A DNA stretch of 64,000 bases from Trichomonas vaginalis G3 (lineage: Eukaryota > Parabasalia > Trichomonadida > Trichomonadidae): positions 293,917 through 357,916 of the forward strand of contig NW_026529174.1 of assembly GCF_026262505.1 (NCBI RefSeq), read 5' to 3'. Every line of letters begins with the position of its first letter. Position 1 is the stretch's first letter. A program made the position numbers and the translations under genes. Below the pieces are notes generated by a model, which had not been told where the DNA came from, did no database searches, and saw only the letters and a list, made by a program, of their open reading frames with translations. This document shows, in pieces, positions 19,472-28,930 of this stretch.

Positions 19472-20329
19472 TTACAATACTGCGATGGTAGAGTTTAAGA
19501 GTTGTGCTTCAATGTAGAGACAGTCCTTATGGTCTGGAGGTAAGAACACTGGGCAGTTATGGTCATGAGTGGAGAACATGTCTATCCAAAACTCACGATT
19601 GAAGCCAGTTAATTTATAGTATTTAGGGTTAGGAAGTGGTGTAGTTCTTGTATGACCAATGAACTCATTTTCAACTCCCTTACTTAAGTTTGAATATAAT
19701 ATAGCTTGCTTTCTATCCCAAATGCCAGGTGTTACAATCTTTGAAAATTCATTTTTCCTCGGAAGCATTGCATCATAATTGAAAACATTCTTGAAATCAT
19801 CACTTGGTTCAGAGATTTGAAATCTTATACGTAATGGATTTTCTTTCTCTTTAGCTACTTCATTGAATGGTGAGAATACAACAAACTGACAGTCATGAGT
19901 TCCATCTTCATTTTCATTAAATTCATAATGAAAGTCTATAAGTTGTGGCTGACTACCTTCTTCTTTCAGTTGTGCAAGAAACTCACGTAAAGGCTGTAAA
20001 GTTTGTACTTCAATGTTAAACTTTTTCTCGAACATTTCATTAAATGAAATCATACATTGCAACAATGTTGTATCGTCTTTAAAGTATTTGTATATGTGAA
20101 TGTTTTGGGCGCTTAAAGACTGTTCGTCATTTTCTATCTCGACTTGAAGTATAAAGTCAACTTTCCTAAATGCACGTGTTATATACATAGATGTTATGCC
20201 AATGTACTTCTCTTCATTTATGTTCACAATCCAGTCTGTTGGAAACTTAAACGTTACTCTGTTCCCCTTTATTTTGACGTCAGGGTTTTCACTACTGAAC
20301 GCAACAGATAAAGGTATTTGTCTATACAT
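19472..20329 (-). CDS. Putative minor virion protein (285 aa)
   Basis: Intact frame from ATG 20329. Beta-rich, no membrane segment. The N-terminal part (FPTDWIVNINEEKYIGITSM then ITRAFRKVDF) resembles the Polinton 2 protein at 43696-44208 (LPQEFINSTNKKFIHVINFS, FRKYES) in order and spacing. It is therefore likely a conserved structural protein of this Polinton group. Exact role not known. Confidence 0.5.
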   Translation of the reverse strand: MYRQIPLSVAFSSENPDVKIKGNRVTFKFPTDWIVNINEEKYIGITSMYITRAFRKVDFILQVEIENDEQSLSAQNIHIYKYFKDDTTLLQCMISFNEMFEKKFNIEVQTLQPLREFLAQLKEEGSQPQLIDFHYEFNENEDGTHDCQFVVFSPFNEVAKEKENPLRIRFQISEPSDDFKNVFNYDAMLPRKNEFSKIVTPGIWDRKQAILYSNLSKGVENEFIGHTRTTPLPNPKYYKLTGFNREFWIDMFSTHDHNCPVFLPPDHKDCLYIEAQLLNSTIAVL

Positions 20330-20353
20330 TTAGTTCCAATAAAAATAAACCAT

Positions 20354-20611
20354 TTACTCTTTCTTCACTTCAGCTTCTTTAGCTTTTGCTTCAGCTTCTT
20401 CTCTAGCTTTCTTCGCCAGCAAACGTGGGTTCTTCTGTCTTCCAGCAGCTAATGCAGCTAGTTGTTTTTCACTAAGTTTTCTCTTTGGTCTCTCTGGCTT
20501 TTGTTCTTGTTTTTGTTCCTTCAGTTCGGATAAAATTTGCTCGCGAATTTCTTTCTTCAATGCTTCAACATCTATGACCCCTTGGGTCTTGTCCGTAGGA
20601 CTTGTCTGAGT
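20354..20611 (-). CDS. Small Lys/Glu/Ala-rich coiled-coil protein
   Basis: I choose the second ATG (MTQTSPTDKTQG), about 86 residues. The chain is mostly charged helix: ALKKEIREQILSELKEQKQ, then a basic patch (RPKRKLSEKQLAALAAGRQK) and an Ala/Glu/Lys tail. It could be a DNA-binding core protein or scaffold. It carries a double-hairpin micro-element near its start (20576-20601). No known family. Confidence 0.45.
   Translation of the reverse strand, partial: TQTSPTDKTQGVIDVEALKKEIREQILSELKEQKQEQKPERPKRKLSEKQLAALAAGRQKNPRLLAKKAREEAEAKAKEAEVKKE
20576..20601 (-). repeat. GC-rich double-hairpin micro-element (copy e)
   Basis: GACCC-CTT-GGGTC (perfect 5-bp stem), linker TT, then GTCC-GTA-GGAC (perfect 4-bp stem). 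On the minus strand the order and linker (AA) match copy c. It is in-frame near the start of the 86-aa coiled-coil gene. Confidence 0.65.
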
Positions 20612-20659
20612 CATTTGACTGCAGATAAAAAACAAAATTAAAACTTTAACCGATGTAAA

Positions 20660-21094
20660 ATGAGCTTGTCAAAATCAGAACGAGAGTCTATTATATTAAA
20701 TGACGCCAGAGGAATACAACATCCTTTCTATTACGTAAGTCAGAGTAAAGATGGTAAAATATATGTAAGAAAAAGAAAGGTTCCATTAGCGAATGCAGAA
20801 AGCGACAACATTAAGGTGCATGGCAAGGGTGAAGTCCACGAAGCCCATATAAAACCTTCTGTTCAAACTGAGCCACCAAAAGAACCAGAAGAAAAGAAGC
20901 CAGATGTACTTTCAATAACGAACCAAGAGCTTATTGCAAAGTTCGTGAATTTCATTGAAAAACAAACCGAGTCAAAGAACCCTGACCCGCCAGTGAAAGA
21001 AGTTGAGACAAAAGAGAATGTACAGTTCATTGAAAATGTCAAGAAACAACTTCCACCACGAATGCCAAGAAGAAGAGTGAGAATAATGAAGTAA
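20660..21094 (+). CDS. Basic small protein with KDGK motif (144 aa)
   Basis: Intact frame. The N-terminal segment HPFYYVSQSKDGKIYVRKRK followed by VPLA resembles GFYVHTMKDGRVQFRKIKQPL of the 85-aa protein at 23204-23461, so the two are likely paralogues. The middle is Pro/Glu/Lys-rich; the C-terminus is very basic (RMPRRRVRIMK). It sits just before the capsid gene, so may be a virion core protein. It contains a weak double-hairpin copy at 20815-20837. Confidence 0.5.
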   Translation: MSLSKSERESIILNDARGIQHPFYYVSQSKDGKIYVRKRKVPLANAESDNIKVHGKGEVHEAHIKPSVQTEPPKEPEEKKPDVLSITNQELIAKFVNFIEKQTESKNPDPPVKEVETKENVQFIENVKKQLPPRMPRRRVRIMK

Positions 21095-21121
21095 ATAGAT
21101 ATTTTTATCTGAAGTAAATAC

Positions 21122-22695
21122 ATGCAGAACGAACAGCTAAACGAATTTACTCCAGCAGAGCATATTCATCAGATTCGCTCATATTTCGATATCATAGACA
21201 ATGCAGTTCAAATTGGTGACACTAATAGAAAATATTCTGACGCAAAGATTCCATCACAACCTGGAACTGCTAAAGATAACACATGGGTAACATTCAATCT
21301 CTCACCTCCTGGTGAAAATATGTTGGACCTTTACAATACATTCATTACGTATAAAATGGAAGGTCAATTTATTGTAGATAAAGAAATTGGTTCAGGTTCC
21401 AATAAAACAAACCCACCAGGATTTTGGATTGGTTTCGATGACGCTTTCTATGCAGTTGCTGGATATCAAATCCTTGCAAATGGTCGTATCGTATATTCTC
21501 AAGACAACGCAAGAGAAGAAGCATATATAACTTCAAACTCACAAACTACCGAACAAATAAAGAAAGTAGATGTTTTCTCAAAGACTCGACATGAAGATGT
21601 ATGGAGTCATTCGGGAACATGCAGAACAGGACAAATTGTTAGTGGTCCAATTACAGCAGGAAAATCATTTGATTTTAAGCTTCGTTTAAGAATTCCTGTT
21701 AGAAGATTCCTTCCATTAGAAGCTATTCGATTTATTCCAGCTTTTGCAGGAAACATTCAGCTTAAAGTAAAGTTCAGTAGCGACGCCTTACAATGCACAT
21801 CTATATCTGTAAATGATATCATTGCTTTCAATCCAACTCTTAAAGTTGCATTTGCTTCAGATTCAAATCCACCGACAAATAAATTTGTTCCATGGAATGA
21901 ACCATTCACTATGATAACGAAGGCAGTAGAAGCTAGTGGAACAGTTACTATTACAACTGTAACCAGCAACTATTTCGAACAAAGATGGATTTTAATGAAT
22001 GTTTCATTCATCCAAAGTCATTCTCTTTAGACCCTAACATTTATACAGAACTTGTAGAACATTATACAAACGAGGCTTTATGTTTTCCTGTTAAAGTTAT
22101 GGATTGGATTCCTATGGACGGTTCATTCTCAAAGAATACAGATAGTTCAAGTGCAACATTTACAGCAGCTTATACGCCTATTAATGTTAAAAGTATTTGG
22201 GCACTATTTAGAAAGAAAGACAACTATTATGTTAATTTTGAGAACCCTAAGTTTAAATATCTTCAGCTTTCCATGGGAGCTTATGGAAATATGCCTGCAG
22301 AACCTGAAAAATCATATGGACCTGTATTTTATGAAATGGTTGCGAACGCTTGCAATACAAACAATGATATGATTGGATTTAATGAAGATGTTATGAGGTC
22401 ATTGGTGGATGATGGTAGTGTGGAACATAAATGGGATAGCTATGACAACACACATTTCTTATGTGGTTTTCCAACAGAAGTGGACTTTTGCTTCCAGCAA
22501 GGTCAAACATCTACTGCTCCAATAACATACAAATTGTCTGTTAAAGGACCTATTGAACTAGCAACTGAAAACGTACCAAAGCCACTTATTGGATTTATGA
22601 GGGATTGTTGCTTTGCCATTCAGGTGCGTGCTAATGGCATCCCCATAATAAGATTAGATGACTATAACTTAGCTACGGACGACAGTGAGGAATAA
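21122..22695 (+). pseudogene. Double-jelly-roll major capsid protein, Polinton 1 (broken)
   Basis: About 520 residues of beta-rich sequence with the size, composition and position of the Polinton hexon-like capsid protein. Landmarks: GENMLDLYNTFITYKMEGQF near the start, VPWNEPFTMITKA in the middle, LSMGAYGNMP and a C-terminal strand FAIQVRANGIPI. The call rests on these patterns and gene context, since jelly-roll capsids diverge strongly. Reading is interrupted at about one point. Confidence 0.7.
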
Positions 22696-22725
22696 AGGAT
22701 GAACGTTTATTTTTAAAGCTTATAA

Positions 22726-23166
22726 ATGAGTTCTTCATCAAGCTCTCGTGAACCTTCACCATCTATGAAACAAACTTTACCAAACGATTATGGAGCACCT
22801 ATTGAATATTTCTTACGAGCTGCACAATGGCAAAGAGCAGTCTCACCAAGGTTAGGTGTTCCACCAGCTCCTGTCAAAAATAGCATTTGGTCAAGTCCTT
22901 ATATAAAATATGGTTTCCCACTAGGTTTGCTAGCTACAGCAGGAGCAGTTATGATGTTGAAAAGAAATAAAGCAAATGTTGTAAATAATACTGAAGTAGC
23001 TGAAGTTAAACAAACTCCAACACCTTCACAAGCAAAACCTTCAATGACTCCTGAACCTATGGAAGTACAAACTCCTGTTCAAAAGTCAACTCCTAAACCG
23101 ACTCCAACATTTAAACCAGAACCTACTCCTCAAATAAATCGTAAAACTCCTGCGTTTCCTTACTGA
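22726..23166 (+). CDS. Small membrane protein with Pro/Thr-rich tail (146 aa)
   Basis: Intact frame 30 bases after the capsid gene. The N-terminus is Ser-rich; one likely membrane segment (YGFPLGLLATAGAVMML, residues about 66-82) is followed by KRNK. The tail is Pro/Thr/Lys repeats (TPKPTPTFKPEPTP). It may be a virion membrane-active or minor capsid protein. No named family. Confidence 0.5.
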   Translation: MSSSSSSREPSPSMKQTLPNDYGAPIEYFLRAAQWQRAVSPRLGVPPAPVKNSIWSSPYIKYGFPLGLLATAGAVMMLKRNKANVVNNTEVAEVKQTPTPSQAKPSMTPEPMEVQTPVQKSTPKPTPTFKPEPTPQINRKTPAFPY

Positions 23167-23203
23167 AAAAATAACGTTAGTTTTATTTTATTAAAATTTT
23201 TAT

Positions 23204-23461
23204 TTGATTGAAATGACGACTAAAGTCACTGAAGCAATGAAACAAAAGTTCTTGGTAGAATACATTAAATCAGGAGCGGTTCCAGAAGGTTTTTACGTTC
23301 ATACTATGAAGGATGGTAGAGTTCAGTTTAGAAAGATAAAGCAACCATTAGATAAAGAAGGAATTTTGAGAAAGATTAAACTTCATGAGGACAACATTGC
23401 TGAACTTAAGAAGAAGCTAGAAGAGTTGGAGAAACCAAGGAAGAGAGTTATAAAGCAATGA
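23204..23461 (+). CDS. Small basic protein (85 aa) ending in the terminal repeat
   Basis: Intact frame following a GTTAGTTTTATTTTATT leader. The N-terminal half, with YVHTMKDGRVQFRKIKQPL, looks paralogous to the 144-aa protein at 20660. The second half is a short coiled coil (KLHEDNIAELKKKLEELE). Its last nine codons lie in the right terminal repeat and therefore match the end of the 175-aa gene at the other side. Confidence 0.5.
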   Translation: MIEMTTKVTEAMKQKFLVEYIKSGAVPEGFYVHTMKDGRVQFRKIKQPLDKEGILRKIKLHEDNIAELKKKLEELEKPRKRVIKQ

Positions 23462-24099
23462 ATTCAACAGGGTGAAAAAACAGGTGAGATCTCACCACTT
23501 CACCTAAATCTATTTTTGTGCTATGTTTTCATACGTGTGAGGGTGGTGATATCATTAATTTTTAAGTTTATTTTTTATTTTATTTTTATATAAATGACGA
23601 AAACTATTGAGATAACAAACTACAACGGTCATGAGTTCAAGAACTTGTTCTTCGTTCCTCGTGAAAATACATTCTATCAGATACGAGGGAGAAAGGGTAA
23701 AGTTAGTTTGAGCGTTTATGACTACAAGCATAATGGAAAGTTTATACAAGCATACGATACAAACGGTAAGCGTGTTTCATTAGCTTTGTCAAAACTTACA
23801 GGTATAAACTATGACAGTGATTTTGACCTATATGAAGAAGAAAGTGAGTCAGAAGATTATGAGCTGTTATATGAAGCACAGCAATGGGAGGAGTTGCAAT
23901 ACTTTTGTAAGTGAGAACGTTTATTTTTACATTAGTGAAGTCGTTTATGTGTCAGACGGTTTTGTAAATATTTAAGGTTAAGTTAGTGTTGTCGTTTGTG
24001 CTGTAAAATATACGTTAAAGGTTTCGTAAAGTGTCAAATTCACATAACAGGGGTACGGTGGAACGCAGTGCCGTCGTACCCATGATATGTATACTAACT
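23430..24099 (-). repeat. Right terminal inverted repeat of Polinton 1 (670 bp)
   Basis: Inverse copy of 2405-3074; the encoded 106-aa proteins are identical. The right target duplication ATTAAA lies at 24100-24105. The apparent identity suggests a young insertion or recent homogenisation between the ends. Confidence 0.95.
23594..23914 (+). CDS. Terminal-repeat-encoded 106-aa protein, right copy
   Basis: Same protein as the gene at 2590-2910, encoded in the inverted right terminal repeat and also pointing outward. It follows the 85-aa gene at 23204-23461 after a spacer that contains the palindrome GGTGAGATCTCACC (23483-23496) and a T/A-rich leader. No known domain recognised. Confidence 0.7.
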   Translation: MTKTIEITNYNGHEFKNLFFVPRENTFYQIRGRKGKVSLSVYDYKHNGKFIQAYDTNGKRVSLALSKLTGINYDSDFDLYEEESESEDYELLYEAQQWEELQYFCK

Positions 24100-25391
24100 A
24101 TTAAATTGTAGTGCGGCAACCAAACTTTGTTGAAATAATCAATATAATCTTTGATCGAATCAACTTTATTTTGATTAATTATATGCATTGTAAGTACAAA
24201 TTCTTCATGAGACATGAATGGAGTAATAGAATATAGCTTAAATAAAGAATTTTGTAAAGTATTGAAATTTTTTGTATAAAGTGCTACAAGTTTCCTGTGT
24301 AAAGCTTGTTTGAAATGAAATAGACATCCAATTATACGGACTTTAGGGAAAATTTGTTGAAGTGCCTCTATCATTCCCTTTTCAAAATCACAATGAATTT
24401 GAATTAGCTTTGAAAATTGAATACCCTTGACAGTAAAAATATATTCAAATGCCTTCTTATAAGATTCAAATGTGCGGTTTTTCATGAATATAAATAAAAG
24501 TAGTAGATATTGATTTGTTGAAGGTTCACAAATCATAATTGTTAGCATCTGTCCTTTTTGAAAATGTTTTGGTGTAATTTTAAAAGTTCCATCGCAAAAT
24601 AAATCTGTGGCTTCTTTTGCAAATTGAATTGCCTTCTCAAAACCAAAAAACATCGTCTCACAATTTGCTTGAAAATCATGGCCAATGAAAAACTGCTTGC
24701 CATTTATTAAACAAAAATTAGCAATTTCATCGTCTGTAATTTTTTCTCCAACAGAAAATTTTCTGGACTTATTATAAACTTCCCTGACCAATGAATCTTT
24801 AATTAATGGGTTTTCATCAGTACCAACAGCAAGTTCTGTCATAATTTTTTTAATCTGCTGAAAAGTGCCGTTGTCTTCAGAAAATTTTGCCATTGCCTTA
24901 TTGTATATTTCTGTCAGAGTCATTGATTTATGAAGATCATTTTTTTCATTTTGTAACTTTTTAAATTGTCTGCATTCGGGTATATGTTCCTTTTGTAAAT
25001 CTTCGGAAACTGAACTGTTCTCAATTTTAACTAAATAACGTGCTTGACAAGAATGATCGATGCAACGGTAGTAACGTTCAATATTATTTGAATTAATAAT
25101 ATTTGTATGATCATGCGAATAAAGCATATCTTTGCGAACAATTGTATCAGGATATTTTCCAGTAACTGCAGGAATATTTTTAACTGCAATATAACTAAAA
25201 TATCTTCTGACAGCTTTAGATTCATTTTCGGCGTATTTAATATTAAAATATTGAAGAACTTGTTTGATTATATTCGTTTTTTCATCTCTCGATGTTGATT
25301 TTTGGTATTTATCAGATTGTTCCCTGATAAATATTTTATTTTCGTCTGTAAAGTTTGCTCTTTTTTGATTAAATATAGATGATTTTCCCAT
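24100..25391 (-). pseudogene. MULE transposase, N-terminal and catalytic part
   Basis: The frame runs from ATG 25391 to the Polinton junction; the last roughly 30 residues before the stop at 24015 are read from Polinton terminal-repeat DNA and are not native. Residues about 100-140 hold a FLYWCH/FAR1-like zinc-binding pattern (YYRCIDHSC with a distal HIPEC). The transposase core follows: an Asp in LFCDGTFKI, a second Asp in QIHCDFEKGMIEA, then the MULE signature FPKVRIIGCLFHFKQALHR, where the family has a C-x-H-F block. The start lies just downstream of an initiator-like TTCATTTTTT. It is divergent from the gene at 25726, with a duplicated 65-bp block between them. Family assignment is firm; the gene is interrupted by Polinton 1. 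Confidence 0.8.
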
Positions 25392-25444
25392 TAAAAAATG
25401 AAATGATGCAAAATTTACGAAAACCGTTCGAAAATTGAATCAAA

Positions 25445-25676
25445 AATGAAAAGTAATACTTAAATGAGGAATTCTTTGAGATATTGGTCTTAGATTGAAT
25501 GTAGCGTCATTCTTATATAGAATATATATTCATATCATCGGAAATATGATAAAAAGCATATAATAAATGTCAAAAAAGTGAACAAATAAGCAAAGATATT
25601 TTTTAAAAAACAATGAAAAGTAATACTTAAATGAGGAATTCTTTGAGATATTGGTCTTAGATTGAATGTAGCGTCA
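25445..25676. promoter_or_regulatory. Duplicated 65-bp promoter block between divergent MULE genes
   Basis: Positions 25445-25509 and 25612-25676 are identical over 65 bases (offset 167), separated by 102 AT-rich bases. One copy ends 54 bases before the transposase ATG (25391, minus), the other 49 bases before the ATG of the 368-aa gene (25726, plus). As a direct repeat, the two copies face their respective genes in opposite sense. The placement suggests a promoter or operator block copied so that each gene has one; that role is inference. Confidence 0.5.
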
Positions 25677-25725
25677 CAAATTTCACAAATATAATTTACT
25701 ATACAATTTTATTCATTTTTTTAAA

Positions 25726-26832
25726 ATGGCTGACGACAGTCTGTATCAACTAACTCAACTAGTCAAGCATAATGATTATTCTTCGGATTCATTAAATCAA
25801 CTTTATCAATGCATAAGTACAATGACAGAAAGATCAATTGGATGCTTGAATTGGGATAAATTTTTCAAAAAAATCACAGTGACTGATGAAGTTCTTTTAC
25901 ATTTTTTAGCATCCGTTTTAAACATTGAAAAGATATCAGAATGTTTCAAGGATTCTATTTTTTATCACAATATTAATCTTGAAAAATTCAGTAATTTAAC
26001 TGAAACAGAACAACAAACAATTTTAAATTCCTACAAAGCGGATAAATTTACATATTACATAATGTGCTCACAAATTGTAAAATCAAACTGGAACAATTTA
26101 TCCCAAACTTTAGTTAATATTGCAAATCAATATTTGCCATTTTTAGATGAAGAAAAGCAAATATATATATTTACTGAAATAACTGGCAATTATCAAAATT
26201 TTGAAATTTCAGTTGCAAACTTGTTACTTTTTTATGAAAACAATGAAGAAAAATTAAGCAACTGTTTTAATTTAACATTGTTCCAGCAAATTTATTCCAA
26301 AAATGGAATCGAGCAAATGATATTTTTTGCTGCAAATACAATTTGTTGCAATAACACTTCTATCAATTTTTACAATCTCCTTGAAATTGAAGAAATGAAT
26401 CCATTTGATTTTTTTTATTTCTCAATTCAATATAAAGAGATATTAAATTGCGATGATTTTCCAAAAGTTACAGAAGTAATCACAGGTTTAATCTCAGCTT
26501 CAAATATTAATGCTATTATGCGAATTTGCCAAAAAATTTTGGATAAAATTACATTTTATAAATGTAATTATTGCCATATTACCTCAATATGGAATTTTAT
26601 CACAAATGCAGCAATAATTCTTCCTGATGAAGATTTATTAATCAAATTATTAAAATTCATAGAAAAAACAGAAAAAGCAACAGATGAATTATTCGAACCG
26701 GAGAATGATTTGGGTTTCTATGAATATTTAAATTCGATTTTCTCAGATATTACATCTGCGAGAAATAAGCAATTTCTCTTGGAATTTCTAAATACCCATG
26801 AAGATGACTTCACTTATGATCAAACATTGTGA
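25726..26832 (+). CDS. Hypothetical 368-aa helical protein inside the MULE
   Basis: The frame is intact from ATG (after an initiator-like TTCATTTTTTT) to TGA. It is an acidic, Leu/Asn/Glu-rich protein with no signal peptide or membrane segment. The regular hydrophobic spacing suggests an all-helical repeat fold, perhaps HEAT-like, but I recognise no named domain. A few Cys/His residues near residue 280 (FYKCNYCHI) look too isolated for a zinc finger. It is divergent from the MULE transposase and lies inside the MULE ends, so it may be a passenger or accessory transposon gene. Alternatively it is a captured host gene. Function unknown. Confidence 0.6.
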   Translation: MADDSLYQLTQLVKHNDYSSDSLNQLYQCISTMTERSIGCLNWDKFFKKITVTDEVLLHFLASVLNIEKISECFKDSIFYHNINLEKFSNLTETEQQTILNSYKADKFTYYIMCSQIVKSNWNNLSQTLVNIANQYLPFLDEEKQIYIFTEITGNYQNFEISVANLLLFYENNEEKLSNCFNLTLFQQIYSKNGIEQMIFFAANTICCNNTSINFYNLLEIEEMNPFDFFYFSIQYKEILNCDDFPKVTEVITGLISASNINAIMRICQKILDKITFYKCNYCHITSIWNFITNAAIILPDEDLLIKLLKFIEKTEKATDELFEPENDLGFYEYLNSIFSDITSARNKQFLLEFLNTHEDDFTYDQTL

Positions 26833-27479
26833 GGTCATTTTTGATCAACAAATTAATTGAAATTCCGATCAAAAAAAATTCACAAATTGGATCAAAAAAA
26901 TCGAATCTCAAGTTCAAAATAAAAAATTTCTACATTTTTATCAAATTTAGATTTTTTTTTCAAATCATGCGAATTGATTGAATAATTGCATATTTTATCC
27001 CATGCATCTAGAAGTATGTGTAATATTTTTGCTTTCATCAAGAAATTGTCGAATTTGATCTTAATTTTTTTTGAAAAATATACTTTTAGAAAAAGAAATA
27101 GTGATTGAATAGCTGCCCATGCTGTAAAAGGGTTATTTTTACAAGTAAAAAAATTGTTATTTTTCGAGCAAGTCGAGGCTTTTTTACCATCTTATTTTTG
27201 AAAAATTTACGAAAAATTATATCTGAAAAAACGCTTCATTTTGATATCTTACAATGATAAAATACCAATGTTGCTGGGATATAATAGCTACACCTGGACA
27301 TCTACTACATTAATGCGTATGACAGGTAAAGTTGATTTCAAAAGTATAGCCTGGAAAGATTACAATAAATCAACGATAATTCAAAAAAATTTCTTATAAG
27401 TTAACATAATAAAAATTTAATTTTTATATTTCTTGTAGTATACTTAAGTATATAATATATTTAAATCTTAGAATGAAAA
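26833..27479. other. AT-rich spacer before the right MULE end
   Basis: About 650 bases rich in A/T runs that follow the 368-aa gene. No open frame, RNA gene or tandem repeat is visible. It probably contains the 3' end of the upstream transcript. Confidence 0.4.
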
Positions 27480-27596
27480 TTCGGGAAGCCCTAGCTATTC
27501 AATTTTCCCTTAGGACTCCCATAAACCTCTCAAAAATGTGATGTAAATATCACAATTTTGAGAAATTTACACTAGGACGCCTTAGGACGCCAACCC
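27480..27596 (-). repeat. Right terminal inverted repeat of the MULE
   Basis: Read on the minus strand from 27596, it starts GGGTTGGCGTCCTAAGG, like the left end, then has a TTTACA-rich palindromic part with TTTTGAGA and its inverse, and a final AGTCCTAAGG motif. It closes the interval that holds the transposase and the 368-aa gene. Confidence 0.5.
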
Positions 27597-27603
27597 CCTT
27601 TTT

Positions 27604-28198
27604 TACCAAAAAAAATTAATGCTGATTGATTAATAGTTTAGCACATTTGATTTCTATAGTATTTCATGCTTAATTTATTGAGTTTGCTCGGTTTTGTAAA
27701 AATTTCACTTTGATTTTTCATACAATTTGGTGATATTTTTAATATTTTTAATTGGAATCACAAATATTTGCATTTTCAATCGAACAATTAAATTAATCCA
27801 AAATTTCAAATCTCTTATTACAAAAGGAAAAATAAATCGGTATTTCTGTAAAGAATTCATCCGTAAATAACTAAACATATGAATTTTTTCTAAAATTAGG
27901 CTACAAAATGAATGGGAAAGACAAATATTTTTATTTACTCTCATTATGAAATTTGTGTTAGCCATTATCATTTCTTATGTATAACTAATAAATGCATGAT
28001 GAGCACATTTGCAGTTTTATACTGTATAAAAGAATAATTCTTATCTTTATCGAACAAAATGTCATAATGAGGAACTTGCTGATTTTTACAACCAGCAAAA
28101 AAATACAAACGTGTGAGAACTAAAAATGCGATTCAAGTTTTCAGATGCAAATCAAAAATGTAAAAAGGAAGCAATTTCTTTTAAATACACATTACTCT
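27604..28198. other. Gap between the MULE and the BspA-like gene
   Basis: AT-rich host sequence. It includes an 88-residue minus-strand frame (27971-27705) rich in Ile, Lys and Phe with no motif; I do not believe it is a gene. No repeat or RNA gene seen. Confidence 0.4.
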
Positions 28199-28930
28199 TT
28201 ACGAAAGATACATTAAAATGAAGACATCCTTGGCGAAATTTAGATTATGATAAACACAAATATTATTACAAGTCTTAATATACTCATTGGAGTAAATGTA
28301 AGTGATATTATCTTGCTGAAATATTGTATTAGAAAATGTTGCATCTCTGAAAATAAGTTTCGCTTGGTTGTATTTTCTAAAAGCTGTAATATTTGACAAA
28401 ACTTCACAATTGCTGAAGCATGCAGTTTGAAATGACTTAACTGACTCGGGAACAACAAGGTACTTTAAGTACTTAAGATAGCAGAACCCACCATACAGTA
28501 CTTGAGTTACTGTATTAGGAATGGTGTAAAAACTTTGGTTTTTGGAGGCAGGAAAATGAATCAAAAATGACATGTTTCTCGAGAAAAGGACTCCGTCTAT
28601 TGAGCAGTAATTGTTGTTTTCTTCATCGACATCAATTTGCATTAAAGTTTGTAATGAATCAAAGGAGTTTGCTTTGTAAAGAGTGCCTATATTTTTTGGA
28701 AGATAAATGTATTGTATTTTCGTGCCATAAAACGGCTCATCTCCAAGCTCCAACATTAATTCTGGAAGAGTGATATTAATAAGATTTGAAAAACGAGAGA
28801 AGCAATACTTCGGAATAAATGTAAATCCTTCGTCAATTGTAATATTGTAATAATTTTCGGGGTTTGTAACTGAGCTAGGTATCTCAACTGTTGTACTTGA
28901 GTCGAATTCAATAAAAAGACTCTCTGTTAT
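28199..28930 (-). pseudogene. BspA-like leucine-rich repeat protein, 5'-truncated
   Basis: The minus frame is open from 28930, just after a stop, with no ATG until 28756. It encodes repeats of the Treponema/BspA type (LRR_5): FIPKYCFSRFSNLINITLP, YLPKNIGTLYKANSFDSL, VVPESVKSFQTACFSNCEVL. BspA-like proteins form very large surface or secreted families in trichomonads. There is no signal peptide and no C-terminal membrane segment, so this is a gene fragment, or the 5' end has been lost. Confidence 0.7.

Larger units (their letters stand above)
2405..24099. mobile_element. Maverick/Polinton 1, full-length ends, coding content broken
   Basis: This 21,695-bp element has 670-bp terminal inverted repeats starting AG and ending CT, flanked on both sides by the 6-bp duplication ATTAAA, as expected of Polinton integration. 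Parts seen: protein-primed DNA polymerase B, rve-type integrase, A32-like packaging ATPase, double-jelly-roll major capsid protein, several small virion-type proteins, two KilA-N genes, and a very long phage-like fibre gene. It sits inside the transposase gene of a MULE. Roughly two dozen breaks affect its larger genes, so it is a fossil. Its terminal repeats show no mismatch that I can see, so the insertion looks recent. Confidence 0.93.
587..27596. mobile_element. Mutator-like (MULE) DNA transposon, interrupted by Polinton 1
   Basis: The two ends carry matching inverted sequences that start GGGTTGGCGTCCTAAGG (left) and read the same on the minus strand at 27596 (right). Inward of this, both ends continue with GGCGTCC/TTTACA-rich sequence that aligns only loosely. 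Between them lie a MULE transposase, split by Polinton 1, and a divergently transcribed 368-aa gene. Without the 21.7-kb Polinton the element is about 5.3 kb. I could not find the 9-11-bp target duplication that MULEs normally make, so the outer borders are uncertain by a few tens of bases. The 368-aa gene could be a passenger or a second transposon gene. Confidence 0.55.

Noticed and set aside
27705-27971. 88-aa minus-strand gene
   Set aside because: Ile/Lys/Phe-rich with no domain or conserved layout; probably chance.
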